In this document: positions 44,291 through 53,378 of the stretch, piece after piece
Layout of the letters: the number at the start of each line of letters is the position of its first letter
How positions within the stretch are numbered: position 1 is the first letter of the stretch
Source of the DNA: Tardiphaga robiniae
GTDB lineage: Bacteria; Pseudomonadota; Alphaproteobacteria; Rhizobiales; Xanthobacteraceae
DNA length: 64,000 nucleotides
Assembly (NCBI RefSeq): GCF_013359755.1
Contig: NZ_JABMCJ010000067.1
Span: 81,622-145,621, forward strand
Direction: 5' to 3'
The notes under the pieces: model-generated
The model's input: only the letters and a program-made list of their open reading frames with translations
What the model was told of the DNA's origin: nothing
Databases searched by the model: none
Program-made: the position numbers and the translations under genes

Positions 44291-45250
44291 ATGACGCATA
44301 ACCTGCTCGTGTTTCCGGATGACACCGCGCAGTGCATCATCGATCCGATCAGGGCGGCAAAGCGCAGCCTGAACATCCGGATGTTCCTGTTCACCGATCC
44401 GACGCTGCTGCATGAGGTGATCGCGGCGAAGCGGCGCGGCGTGAAAGTGCGCGTCATGCTCAATCCGGCCCGGCGAAATGGCGAAAGCGAGAATGACGAA
44501 ACCGCCGCGGCACTGGCTGCGGCCGGGGTCGAGGTCCGTGACAGCAATCCGGCCTTCGCGCTGACCCATCAGAAGTCGATGGTGATCGATCATGAGTGGG
44601 GCTTCGTCGAGTCGCTGAACTGGGAAACCCGCGATCTCACCGAGACGCGCGACTACGCGGTGACCACGACCAAGAAGCTCGAAATTTCCGAGATGGTGGA
44701 TTGCTTCGAGGCCGACTGGGCGAAGCAGGATTTCGTACCGAACCCGGACTCGCAACTGATCTGGTGCCCGAACAACGGCCGCGAGCGGATCGGCGCTTTC
44801 ATCGATTCCGCGCGGGACACGCTCTGGATCCAGAACGAGCGTTATCAGGACACGGACATCATCGAGCGGCTGGTTCGCGCGGTGCTGCGCGGCGTTCAGG
44901 TCCACATCATGGCGCGGCAGCCGCACAAGCTGAAGAAGAACAAGCTGATCGAGGGTATCGGGGGGCTGCGCATCATGCATGACGTCGGCGCCAAGGTGCA
45001 CCGGCTCAATGACATGAAGCTGCACGGCAAGATGCTGTTGGCCGACGAGGAACGCGCTATCGTCGGTTCCATCAATCTCACGCCGGGCAGTTTTGACGAT
45101 CGCCGCGAACTGGCCATTGAGACCGATGCGCACCATGTTGTGAAGCGTCTCGTCGAGACCTCGCATCACGACTGGAAACATTCGCGCAAGCTCGACCTCT
45201 CCGACGAGGCGGTGCAGGCGGATCTGGAAAAACACGGCATCCGGCAGTAG
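44291..45250 (+). CDS. Phospholipase D-like (PLD/cardiolipin synthase superfamily) protein
   Basis: 319 residues with two HKD motifs: H93-Q-K95-...-D100 (THQKSMVID) and H245-G-K247-...-D252 (LHGKMLLAD), so both half-sites look complete. The superfamily includes phospholipases, cardiolipin synthases and nucleases. There is no signal peptide or membrane anchor. The compact length is nearest to stand-alone PLD-like proteins of unknown substrate rather than cardiolipin synthase, which has an N-terminal membrane part. It follows the TAXI gene by 74 bases on the same strand; GAGAGG lies before the ATG. Confidence 0.88.
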   Translation: MTHNLLVFPDDTAQCIIDPIRAAKRSLNIRMFLFTDPTLLHEVIAAKRRGVKVRVMLNPARRNGESENDETAAALAAAGVEVRDSNPAFALTHQKSMVIDHEWGFVESLNWETRDLTETRDYAVTTTKKLEISEMVDCFEADWAKQDFVPNPDSQLIWCPNNGRERIGAFIDSARDTLWIQNERYQDTDIIERLVRAVLRGVQVHIMARQPHKLKKNKLIEGIGGLRIMHDVGAKVHRLNDMKLHGKMLLADEERAIVGSINLTPGSFDDRRELAIETDAHHVVKRLVETSHHDWKHSRKLDLSDEAVQADLEKHGIRQ

Positions 45251-45261
45251 CTCGTTGTCGC

Positions 45262-45444
45262 TCAGCGCCGATCCGGCCGCGGCGATTGCCGGGCTCGGGG
45301 CTGCACAGGTTTCCTTTCCGCGCGGCGAGCATATTCCGTGGCTAGGTTCAGCAGTCGTTCGCGAACCACGGGGTCATCAATCTCCCGCGCCAGCTTTTCG
45401 CAGCGCTCGGCCTGCTCTCTGAAATATGCGGCTTCGCTAGGCAA
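45262..45444 (-). CDS. Small hypothetical protein coupled to the LysR gene
   Basis: 60 residues: SEAAYFREQAERCEKLAREI is a helix seen in many small rhizobial proteins, with an Arg/Pro-rich C-terminus. I place the start at a TTG (45444) that lies inside the LysR stop region, which would couple its translation to LysR. A longer frame from 45516 would overlap the LysR gene by 80 bases. The function is unknown. Confidence 0.5.
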   Translation of the reverse strand: MPSEAAYFREQAERCEKLAREIDDPVVRERLLNLATEYARRAERKPVQPRARQSPRPDRR

Positions 45445-46318
45445 CTTTGTCGTTTTCCATGGGCAGTGCGGGGCGCAGGAACATCGCCGAGAGCTGATCC
45501 TTGATTTCCAGGACACGCGGCGATGTCATACCCGGGCGAATGCAGAGCAGCGCTTTGATGGTCGGAAGCTCCGGCAAGTAATAGTCCCTGGCCCAGACCA
45601 GTCCCGGCGGAATGATCCGGCTGGGAACAGCCGTCAGTCCGATGCCGGCTTCGACGGCGGCTTTCTTCGCGCTGTAGTCCTGACTGCTGAAGGCAATCCG
45701 ATAGGAAAGGCCATGCCGCGTGAGCGTATGAATCATCCAGTCGTCATTGGTCCAGGTGACGATTGGGATCGGTGCGCCGGGGCTGAGCACGAATGATTTC
45801 GAGCGAACCCATGCCAGCCGGTCCTCGGATTCATCGACAATGAGCGGAGCCAGATCGGCACTGATTTCTCCCCGCTGGAAAAAACACCCGACGTCGATAT
45901 GGCCGTCGATCAATGCTGTCGCAATCTCGGTGGACATTCCGGCATGGATATGGATGTCATTGAGGTTGCTCAGGCTCTGCTCGGCGACGAAGCGCTGCGC
46001 GAGGACAACGCTCAGGCCCAAACGAAGCCGGTCGACATGATTATCGGCTCCGCCGAGCGCAAGCACCTGATCGTTGGCCTCGATGATCTTGCGCGCCTGC
46101 GCAAGCACCAGCTTGCCGAGATCGGTCGGACAACTTCCGTTCGGCGTCTTGCTGAACAGCGAACCGCCAACAAGTTGTTCGAGGCGCTTGATCTGCGAAC
46201 TCACCGCGGGCTGACTCAACCCCAATTGCTCCGCAGCCTTGGTCAAGCTACCTGTTTCTGAAATGGCAACGACGGTACGAACAATTTCAATCGGAATATT
46301 GAGATGCCGCTTGTGCAT
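45437..46318 (-). CDS. LysR family transcriptional regulator
   Basis: 293 residues. N-terminal winged helix (about 8-66: SLTKAAEQLGLSQPAVSSQIKRLEQLVGG) and a type 2 periplasmic-binding-protein-like effector domain (about 95-290). The inducer and targets are not clear. It follows hutD by 152 bases on the same strand, so it may be transcribed with the hut genes or from its own promoter in the AT-rich gap 46340-46470. The GC content of this gene and of hutD seems lower than that of the neighbours, which may mean separate ancestry. Confidence 0.92.
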   Translation of the reverse strand: MHKRHLNIPIEIVRTVVAISETGSLTKAAEQLGLSQPAVSSQIKRLEQLVGGSLFSKTPNGSCPTDLGKLVLAQARKIIEANDQVLALGGADNHVDRLRLGLSVVLAQRFVAEQSLSNLNDIHIHAGMSTEIATALIDGHIDVGCFFQRGEISADLAPLIVDESEDRLAWVRSKSFVLSPGAPIPIVTWTNDDWMIHTLTRHGLSYRIAFSSQDYSAKKAAVEAGIGLTAVPSRIIPPGLVWARDYYLPELPTIKALLCIRPGMTSPRVLEIKDQLSAMFLRPALPMENDKVA

Positions 46319-46470
46319 TTGAATATCCAGCCTCGCAATTGCGCCATGAGTCGGACCAAGTGGTGTCGCGATTCTCCACCAATCATATAGGCGTAATCAC
46401 TCTTGGTTATATATTTGATTTGGATGGCATTTCGGGAACTTATGGCGTCATCAAAATCAGTGTGTGGCGG

Positions 46471-47049
46471 CTATCTACCGAATTCGATGATGACTACACG
46501 CGCCGTCGCATCGGACTCAATCGCGACAGGTGCTGATCCTTGTTCCACAAGCAGCCCATCATGCGCCGACAGGCTGTCGACGGTCGATGCCGACCGTACG
46601 GTCGCAGTGCCATGCTCAACGAACAGAAACGCTTGTGCAGAAACTATAAAATCCTGACGTTTCATGACGTTGATGCGTCTCACATGCTGTGAGACGATCC
46701 CGCGCCTGCTCATCACATTCAAATCTGTAATGGGGCCGTCGATCAGTAACGCTGACGTTTGCTGATCGCCCGGGAAGGAATGGATCGTACTGCGATCAAT
46801 GCGCACAGATGCGCGGCCGTGGACATTGAGGTCGATGCCGGCGCCATCGATGACCAGAAGTGTACGATCAATCCCGGGAAATGACGAGAACGGTCCGTCG
46901 CTCGTCACCTGCGCCATACTGACGCGCCAGTCGAAATCGTCCAGCTCTGCATTCGCCGGGAAGATCGCGATCTCCGTGGTCGATCCCAGCCCGTTCTTCC
47001 AGGGCATCACCTTGTAGTTCGCGGCGCGCAGGATTTGCATGCGCCGCAC
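46471..47049 (-). CDS. hutD: HutD family protein
   Basis: 192 residues. It has the HutD/Ves cupin features: MPWKNGLGSTTEIAIFP near the start, DFDWRVSMAQV, SFPGIDRTLLVIDG and AFLFVEHGTATV. HutD is a member of many hut operons, and in Pseudomonas it has been proposed to set an upper limit on hut activity; its molecular action is unknown. The GTG at 47049 is taken as start (AAGGG in the hutU end 5 bases upstream); an ATG at 47040 is also possible. It starts at the base after the hutU stop. Confidence 0.9.
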   Translation of the reverse strand: MRRMQILRAANYKVMPWKNGLGSTTEIAIFPANAELDDFDWRVSMAQVTSDGPFSSFPGIDRTLLVIDGAGIDLNVHGRASVRIDRSTIHSFPGDQQTSALLIDGPITDLNVMSRRGIVSQHVRRINVMKRQDFIVSAQAFLFVEHGTATVRSASTVDSLSAHDGLLVEQGSAPVAIESDATARVVIIEFGR

Positions 47050-48723
47050 TCAGCCCTTGGCGTGCATTGATGGCAGATTGAGGTGATGTTCCTCTGCGCA
47101 ATCGATGGCTTCCTCATACCCTGCATCGGCGTGGCGCATCACGCCGGTGGCGGGATCGTTCCACAACACGCGTTCGAGGCGCTTGGCCGCTTCCGGCGTG
47201 CCGTCGGCGACGATGACCATGCCGGAATGCTGCGAGAAGCCCATGCCGACGCCGCCGCCATGATGCAGCGACACCCATGTTGCGCCAGATGCGCAGTTGA
47301 GCAGCGCATTGAGCAGCGGCCAGTCGGAGACGGCGTCGGAGCCGTCCTTCATCGCTTCGGTCTCGCGGTTCGGGCTTGCGACCGAACCGGAGTCGAGATG
47401 ATCGCGGCCGATCACGATCGGCGCCTTCAGCTCACCCGAAGCCACCATCTCGTTGAAGGCGAGGCCGAGGCGATGGCGATCGCCGAGGCCGACCCAGCAG
47501 ATCCGCGCCGGCAGGCCCTGGAACTGGATGCGCTCGCGTGCCATATCGAGCCAGTTCACTAGCGCCTTGTTGTGTCCGAGGATCTCCTTCACCTTGGCGT
47601 CGGTCTTGTAGATGTCCTCGGGATCGCCTGAGAGAGCAGCCCAGCGGAACGGGCCAATGCCGCGGCAGAACAGCGGACGGATGTAAGCGGGGACGAAGCC
47701 CGGGAAGTCGAACGCGTTGTCGACGCCTTCTTCCTTCGCCATCTGGCGGATGTTGTTGCCATAGTCGACCGTCGGCACGCCCATCTTGTGGAAGTCCAGC
47801 ATTGCGCGGACATGCTCGCTCATCGATTTGCGCGACGCCTTCTCGACGGATTGGGGATCGGTGGCACGCTTGGCTTCCCACTGGGACAGCGTCCAGCCTT
47901 TCGGCAGATAGCCGTTGACCGGATCATGCGCCGAGGTCTGGTCGGTGACGATATCCGGCCTGACGCCGCGGCGGACCAGTTCAGGGAAGATGTCGGCCGC
48001 ATTGCCGAGCACGCCGACAGAGATCGGCTTCTTCTCTTTATTGGCCTTCTCGATGATCGCCAGGGCGTCGTCGAGGTCTTTCGCCTGCACATCGAGGTAA
48101 CGGCTCTTCAAGCGCATCTCGATGCGGCTCGGCTGACACTCGACCGCCAGACACGACGCGCCGGCCATGGTCGCCGCCAGCGTCTGCGCACCGCCCATGC
48201 CGCCGAGACCGGCGGTGAGGATCCATTTGCCGGAGAGGTCGCCATTGTAATGCTGGCGGCCGGCTTCCACGAAGGTCTCGTAGGTGCCCTGCACGATGCC
48301 CTGCGAGCCGATATAGATCCACGAGCCGGCCGTCATCTGGCCGTACATCATCAGCCCCTTGCGATCGAGCTCGTTGAAGTGCTCCCAGGTGGCCCAGCGC
48401 GGCACCAGGTTGGAATTGGCGATCAGCACGCGCGGCGCATCTGCATGCGTCTTGAATACGCCGACCGGCTTGCCGGATTGCACCAGCAGCGTCTCGTCGG
48501 CATTGAGCTCACGCAGTGATTTAGCGATCTGGTCGAAGGCTTCCCAATTGCGTGCAGCGCGGCCGATGCCGCCATAGACCACCAGCTCGTTCGGGTTCTC
48601 GGCCACTTCCGGATCGAGATTGTTCATCAGCATGCGCAGTGGCGCTTCGGTGAGCCAGTCCTTGGCGGAAAGCTCTGTGCCGCGCGGGCTGCGGACGATG
48701 CGGCTGTTCTTGCTGCGATCCAT
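47050..48723 (-). CDS. hutU: Urocanate hydratase
   Basis: 557 residues, the standard length. It hydrates urocanate to imidazolonepropionate using tightly bound NAD+. Signatures include the NAD-binding [35 protein letters not shown] and the C-terminal [15 protein letters not shown]. It sits 10 bases after hutI and directly before hutD, all on the minus strand. This is the second step of histidine degradation; the first enzyme, histidine ammonia-lyase (HutH), is not encoded in this window. Confidence 0.97.
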   Translation of the reverse strand: MDRSKNSRIVRSPRGTELSAKDWLTEAPLRMLMNNLDPEVAENPNELVVYGGIGRAARNWEAFDQIAKSLRELNADETLLVQSGKPVGVFKTHADAPRVLIANSNLVPRWATWEHFNELDRKGLMMYGQMTAGSWIYIGSQGIVQGTYETFVEAGRQHYNGDLSGKWILTAGLGGMGGAQTLAATMAGASCLAVECQPSRIEMRLKSRYLDVQAKDLDDALAIIEKANKEKKPISVGVLGNAADIFPELVRRGVRPDIVTDQTSAHDPVNGYLPKGWTLSQWEAKRATDPQSVEKASRKSMSEHVRAMLDFHKMGVPTVDYGNNIRQMAKEEGVDNAFDFPGFVPAYIRPLFCRGIGPFRWAALSGDPEDIYKTDAKVKEILGHNKALVNWLDMARERIQFQGLPARICWVGLGDRHRLGLAFNEMVASGELKAPIVIGRDHLDSGSVASPNRETEAMKDGSDAVSDWPLLNALLNCASGATWVSLHHGGGVGMGFSQHSGMVIVADGTPEAAKRLERVLWNDPATGVMRHADAGYEEAIDCAEEHHLNLPSMHAKG

Positions 48724-48733
48724 GATGATGTCC

Positions 48734-49960
48734 TTAGTTGGATTTCGCGGAGGTCCGGCCGTGCCAGACGCGGGCGTGAAGCGGATTGAAGCCGACGCGG
48801 TAGACCAGCTCGGCGGGATGTTCGATGTCCCAGATGGCGAGATCGCAGGCTTTGCCCGCTTCCAGCGTGCCGACTTCGCTCAGCTTGCCCAGTGCCCGCG
48901 CGCCTTCGCGCGTCACGCCGAGCAGGCATTCGTCGACGGTCATGCGAAACAGTGTCGCGCCCATATTCATGGTCAGCAGCAGCGAGGTCAGCGGCGAGGT
49001 GCCGGGATTGCTGTCGGTGGCCAGCGCGAGATGCGTGCCATGCCTGCGAAACAGCGCGATCGGCGGAGCCTGGGTTTCGCGCAGGGTGTAGTAAGCACCC
49101 GGCAATACCACGGCGACGGTGCCGGCCTTGGTCAGCGCGACGACGCCGTCTTCGTCCGTATGTTCGAGATGGTCGGCCGACAGCGCGTTATGCTCGGCGG
49201 CGAGTTTAGCACCGTGAAGGTTGGACAGTTGGTCGGCATGCAGTTTCACGGGCAGGCCGAGTTTCTTGGCGGCGTCGAACACCCGCGCCGTCTGCTCTGG
49301 CGAAAACGCGATGCCTTCGCAGAACGCGTCGACGGCGTCGGCGAGTTTCAGCTCGGCAATCGCCGGCAGCATTTCGGCGATGACCGTGTCGATATAGGCG
49401 TCCTTGTCGCCACCCGCTTCCGGCGGCATCGCATGCGCGCCGAGAAACGATGTTACGACGGAGACGTCGCGCGCACGGCCGAGCTGCCGCGCCGCTGTGA
49501 GGCAGCGGATCTCGGTCTCCTTGTCGAGCCCATAACCCGACTTGATCTCGATGGTCGTGACGCCTTCGGCGAGCAGATGATCGAGCCGCTTCAATCCGCT
49601 GGCGACGAGCTGCGCCTCGCTGGCCGCACGCGTCGCCTTCATGCTCGAGGCGATGCCGCCGCCGGCGCGCGAGATGTCCTCATAGCTCGCGCCCTCGAGC
49701 CGCATCGCGAATTCACTGGCGCGGTTGCCGCCATAGATCAGATGGGTATGGCAATCGACGAGGCCGGGCGTGATCCAGCGGCCCTCGCAATCGATCCGTG
49801 TCTTGGCGTCGGCATCCGGCGGCAGGTCTGACGCAGGACCAGCGTAAGCAATCCGGCCATCCTTTGTTGCGATGCAGCCATCCTCCAGGATCCCGAGGCC
49901 GGGCTGGCCGGGCGCCATGGTGGCAAGGCGTGCATTGGTCCAGATGGTATCGAAGGTCAT
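48734..49960 (-). CDS. hutI: Imidazolonepropionase
   Basis: 408 residues. An amidohydrolase that opens imidazolonepropionate to formimidoyl-glutamate. Metal motif HxH in [15 protein letters not shown], the GYGLDKETE segment, and the histidines of [12 protein letters not shown] and LHADQL, with the catalytic [14 protein letters not shown] region at the end. It is the first gene of the leftward hutI-hutU-hutD set. Its promoter lies in the 77-base divergent gap to hutF, where a HutC-type operator (49989-50002) is found. Confidence 0.97.
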   Translation of the reverse strand: MTFDTIWTNARLATMAPGQPGLGILEDGCIATKDGRIAYAGPASDLPPDADAKTRIDCEGRWITPGLVDCHTHLIYGGNRASEFAMRLEGASYEDISRAGGGIASSMKATRAASEAQLVASGLKRLDHLLAEGVTTIEIKSGYGLDKETEIRCLTAARQLGRARDVSVVTSFLGAHAMPPEAGGDKDAYIDTVIAEMLPAIAELKLADAVDAFCEGIAFSPEQTARVFDAAKKLGLPVKLHADQLSNLHGAKLAAEHNALSADHLEHTDEDGVVALTKAGTVAVVLPGAYYTLRETQAPPIALFRRHGTHLALATDSNPGTSPLTSLLLTMNMGATLFRMTVDECLLGVTREGARALGKLSEVGTLEAGKACDLAIWDIEHPAELVYRVGFNPLHARVWHGRTSAKSN

Positions 49961-49988
49961 GACGGACTGCCGTAAATTCGGGACGTCG

Positions 49989-50002
49989 TATGTCTATACA
50001 TA
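49989..50002. promoter_or_regulatory. HutC operator in the hutI-hutF divergent gap
   Basis: TATGT-CTAT-ACATA. The core TGTCTATACA differs by one base from the TGTATATACA-type palindrome bound by GntR-family HutC repressors. It lies between the divergent hutI and hutF starts, about 30-35 bases from either start, where one dimer could block both promoters. Confidence 0.6.
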
Positions 50003-50037
50003 ATCAGCGGCCTCGCTTATTGTCGAGCGTCTTTTGA

Positions 50038-51435
50038 ATGCAACAGGCAATCGCTATGGGCACGCAACGTGCTGCAAAAAGGCTGTTCTTTGCGCACGCG
50101 CTGCTGCCGTCAGGCTGGGCGCGCGACGTCGTTGTCGCAATCGAGAATGGCACCATCACGGCCGTTGCCGCGAATTCGAGCAGCGCTGACGCTGAAATCA
50201 TCAGCGGCGTGGTGCTGCCGGGATTGCCCAATCTGCACAGCCATGCGTTCCAGCGCGGCATGGCCGGCCTCACCGAAATCCGCGGTGCCACGCAGGACAG
50301 TTTCTGGACCTGGCGGCAGTTGATGTATCGCTTCATCGATACGCTGACGCCAGACGATGTCGAGGCCATCGCGGCTTTCGCCTATGCCGAGATGCTGGAA
50401 GGTGGCTTCACCTCGGTGGCCGAATTTCACTATCTGCATCACGATGAAAACGGCGCACCCTATAGCGATCTTGCCGAAATGGCGGGACGCATCGCGGCGG
50501 CGGCTGGCGAGACCGGCATCGGTCTGACGCTGCTGCCGTCCTTCTACAATTTCAGCGGCTTCGGCGGCGCGCCGTCGATCCACGGTCAGCGCCGTTTCGT
50601 CAATGATCCCGCGCGCTTTCTGGCGCTGCTGGAGAAATCCGGCGCGGCCATCGCGCCTCTCGATGACGCCGCCATCGGCATCGCGCCGCATTCTCTGCGC
50701 GCGATCACGCCGGAGACGTTGAATGACGTCCTCAAGGCGGTGCCCGATGGTCCGATCCATATCCACGTGGCCGAGCAGACCAAAGAGGTCGAGGACTGTA
50801 TCGCCTGGTCAGGCAAGCGGCCGGTGGCATGGCTGCTGGATCACATGCCCGTCGACAGGCGCTGGGCGCTGATCCACGCGACCCATATGACCGATGAAGA
50901 AGCCGCCGGTGTCGCGAAAGCAGGTGCCGTCGTCGGCCTGTGCCCGCTCACCGAAGCCAGCCTCGGCGACGGCATTTTTGAAGGTCCGCGCCTCATCGAT
51001 GCCGGCGGCGTGTTCGGCGTCGGCTCCGATTCCAATATCGAGATCACGGCGCCCGGCGAACTCAAGCAGCTCGAATACAGCCAGCGTCTCGCCTATCGCG
51101 TCCGCAATGCCGTGGCGCGCCATGAAGGTGAATCCACCGGCCGTGCGCTCTATGAACATGCGCTGGTCGGCGGTGCGCAGGCGTCAGGCCGCAATATCGG
51201 TGCACTTGCGGCTGGCAAGCGTGCGGATATTGTCGTGCTGGACACCGCGCATCCCGATCTCTGTGCCGTCACCGGCGACCGCTGGCTCGATACCATGACC
51301 TTTGTCGCCGGCAAGTCGGCGATCTCCGACGTCTTCGTCGGCGGCAAGCAGGTCGTCAACAGCGGACGCCACATCAAACGCGCATCCATCACCGAGCGCT
51401 ATCGGCGCGTCGTGCAGCGGCTGGCAAAACTCTGA
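50038..51435 (+). CDS. hutF: Formimidoylglutamate deiminase
   Basis: 465 residues. It converts formimidoyl-L-glutamate to formyl-L-glutamate and ammonia, the Pseudomonas/Rhizobium-type branch of histidine degradation, later completed by HutG. The metal motif is LPNLHSHAFQRGMAGL; further signatures are FHYLHHDENGAPYSD, IHIHVAEQTKEVEDC, and IHATHMTDEEAAGVA with GVGSDSNIEITAPGEL. The start at 50038 is uncertain; an ATG at 50056 is a possible alternative, and neither has a clear ribosome site. Its stop overlaps the hutC start (TGATG), so hutF-hutC are coupled. Confidence 0.95.
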   Translation: MQQAIAMGTQRAAKRLFFAHALLPSGWARDVVVAIENGTITAVAANSSSADAEIISGVVLPGLPNLHSHAFQRGMAGLTEIRGATQDSFWTWRQLMYRFIDTLTPDDVEAIAAFAYAEMLEGGFTSVAEFHYLHHDENGAPYSDLAEMAGRIAAAAGETGIGLTLLPSFYNFSGFGGAPSIHGQRRFVNDPARFLALLEKSGAAIAPLDDAAIGIAPHSLRAITPETLNDVLKAVPDGPIHIHVAEQTKEVEDCIAWSGKRPVAWLLDHMPVDRRWALIHATHMTDEEAAGVAKAGAVVGLCPLTEASLGDGIFEGPRLIDAGGVFGVGSDSNIEITAPGELKQLEYSQRLAYRVRNAVARHEGESTGRALYEHALVGGAQASGRNIGALAAGKRADIVVLDTAHPDLCAVTGDRWLDTMTFVAGKSAISDVFVGGKQVVNSGRHIKRASITERYRRVVQRLAKL

Positions 51436-52199
51436 TGGCGACAGCGCGCGTGTCAAAGTCGGCAAATGGAAAAGCGCAGGCCGCGCCGCAGGCGCTGTAT
51501 CAGCGCATCCGCGCCGATCTCGAAGAGAAGATCCTTTCCGGCCGCTGGCCGCCCGGCTATCGCATTCCGTTCGAGCATGAGCTGGTCGAGAGCTATAACT
51601 GTTCGCGGATGACCGTGAACAAGGTGCTGTCAGGTCTCGCCGCCGCCGGCATCATCGAGCGCAAGCGCCGCGTCGGCAGTTTTGTCGCCAAGCCGCTGGT
51701 GCAGTCGGCGGTGCTGCATATTCCGGATATCCAGGCCGAAATCGCCAAACGCGGCGAGGCCTATGCTTATGAGTTGCTGACGCGCAAGCGGCGCAAGGCA
51801 ACCAAGGACGATCTCGAACGTCTCGGCATCGACAAGAGCTGCGACGTGCTGGTGTTGAGCTGTCGGCACATTGCCAAGGGCAGGCCTTTCGCGCTGGAAG
51901 AGCGCCTGATCAATCTCGACGTGGTGCCGCCTGCGTCTGAAATCGATTTCACGCGCGTGCCGCCCGGTACTTGGCTGCTTGGTCACGTCCCGTGGAATGA
52001 GGCTGAACACCGGATTACGGCATCTCTCGCCGATGATGTCGCCTTGAAGGCATTGACGCTGAAGAAGCCAGCCGCGTGCCTCGTGGTCGAGCGCCGCACC
52101 TGGCGCAAGAACAAGATCATCACATCGGTGCGCGTCACCTATCCGAACGATCTGTATCAGCTCACCGCACGCTTCACGCCGACGGGGCTGCGATCATGA
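51435..52199 (+). CDS. hutC: Histidine utilization repressor, GntR family
   Basis: 254 residues. N-terminal GntR winged helix (about 18-85; GYRIPFEHELVESYNCSRMT, VNKVLSGLAAAGIIERKRRV) and a UTRA effector domain (about 95-250) that binds urocanate in characterised HutC proteins. It should repress hut genes until urocanate accumulates. It overlaps the hutF stop and is followed by a binding-protein gene of an ABC importer after 105 bases. Confidence 0.95.
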   Translation: MATARVSKSANGKAQAAPQALYQRIRADLEEKILSGRWPPGYRIPFEHELVESYNCSRMTVNKVLSGLAAAGIIERKRRVGSFVAKPLVQSAVLHIPDIQAEIAKRGEAYAYELLTRKRRKATKDDLERLGIDKSCDVLVLSCRHIAKGRPFALEERLINLDVVPPASEIDFTRVPPGTWLLGHVPWNEAEHRITASLADDVALKALTLKKPAACLVVERRTWRKNKIITSVRVTYPNDLYQLTARFTPTGLRS

Positions 52200-52304
52200 G
52201 GACGATATGAATCATCTGCCGCGGCATAGCCGCGCAAATTGACTCTGGCAATCCGCCATGTTGCCATGCAGTATCATTCTAAATCTGGCTGAGGAGAGTG
52301 CGTT

Positions 52305-53249
52305 ATGAAGTTGATTGGAGTTTCCGTCGCCGCCATGCTCGCGGCTCTCGTTGCGACCCCGGCTGCGGCGCAGACCAAGGTGACCATCGCTATTTCCGGC
52401 TGGACGGGTTTTGCGCCGCTGACGCTGGCGAAGGAAGCCGGCATCTTTGCGAAGAACGGTCTCGACGTCACCATCAAGAAAGTCCCGCAGGCCAGCCGCC
52501 ATCTCGCCATCGCATCGGGCGATGTGCAATGCGCCGCAACCACGGTCGAGACCTGGGTGGTGTGGAATGCCAACGGCGTCGCCACCACGCAGCTGTTTCA
52601 GCTCGATAAGTCCTATGGCGCCGACGGCATGGCCGTGCGCGCCGGCACCGCAACGATCAAGGACCTGAAGGGCAAGACCGTTGCCGCATCGGCTCCGGGC
52701 ACTGCGCCCTATTTCACGCTCGCCTGGTTCCTGAAGAAGAACGGCCTCAGCGTGAAGGATGTCTCCGTCGTCAATATGGAGCCGGGTCCGGCAGCACAGG
52801 CCTTCATCGCCGGCCAGAACGATGCGGCCATGACCTACGAGCCATATCTTTCTGCCGTGCGCGAGAAGCCGGAAGCTGGCAAGATCATCGCCACCACGCT
52901 CGACTATCCGATGATTATGGACACCTTCGGCTGCACGCCGAAATTCATCGCCGATAACGAAGGTGCCGTGAAGGCGCTGGCAAAGAGCTATTTCGAGGCC
53001 GTCGCGATGATCAAGGCCGACCAGGCCAAGTCCTATGAGATCATGGGCGCTGACGTGAAGCAGACCGGCGAGAAGTTCGGCGCCTCCGCGCAGTATCTGC
53101 GCTGGCAGGATCAGGAGGCGAACAAGAAGTTCTTCGCCGGCGAGCACCTGGCGTTCTCGAAGGAAGCGGCCGAGCTGCTGCTCGAAATCGGTGTGATCAA
53201 GGAAATCCCGGATCTGTCGAAGCTCGCCGATCCGCGCTTCATTCAGTAA
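52305..53249 (+). CDS. ABC transporter substrate-binding protein, nitrate/taurine/NMT1 type
   Basis: 314 residues. Signal peptide (about 1-22: MKLIGVSVAAMLAALVATPAAA). The mature domain, beginning TKVTIAISGWTGFAPLTLAKE, then AGIFAKNGLDVTI, is of the SsuA/TauA/NMT1 fold. Its gene follows hutC and opens an ABC operon (binding protein, permease, ATPase), so it probably imports a compound linked to histidine degradation such as histidine or urocanate; this is inferred from position. GAGGAG lies before the ATG. A palindromic repeat separates it from the permease gene. Confidence 0.9.
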   Translation: MKLIGVSVAAMLAALVATPAAAQTKVTIAISGWTGFAPLTLAKEAGIFAKNGLDVTIKKVPQASRHLAIASGDVQCAATTVETWVVWNANGVATTQLFQLDKSYGADGMAVRAGTATIKDLKGKTVAASAPGTAPYFTLAWFLKKNGLSVKDVSVVNMEPGPAAQAFIAGQNDAAMTYEPYLSAVREKPEAGKIIATTLDYPMIMDTFGCTPKFIADNEGAVKALAKSYFEAVAMIKADQAKSYEIMGADVKQTGEKFGASAQYLRWQDQEANKKFFAGEHLAFSKEAAELLLEIGVIKEIPDLSKLADPRFIQ

Positions 53250-53266
53250 ATCTCCGCCATCGCTTC

Positions 53267-53355
53267 CGTCATTGCGAGGAGCGAAGCGACGCGGCAATCC
53301 AGCTCTGCTTAAGGAAGACTGGATTGCTTCGTCGCAAGAGCTCCTCGCAATGACG
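53267..53355. repeat. Palindromic repeat, copy C (CGTCATTGCGAGGAGC type), inside the ABC operon
   Basis: cgtcattgcgaggagcgaag to ctcctcgcaatgacg, with inner arms caatccag / ctggattg and an outer perfect arm of about 14 bp. It lies between the binding-protein and permease genes of one apparent operon. Such hairpins often protect the 5' part of a transcript, which would give more binding protein than permease. Confidence 0.88.
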
Positions 53356-53378
53356 GTCATGAGCATCGAATACGCAGC

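Noticed and set aside
46339..46536. 65-codon plus-strand frame in the LysR-hutD gap
   Set aside because: Overlaps hutD's end, has no ribosome site and lies in an AT-rich promoter-like stretch.
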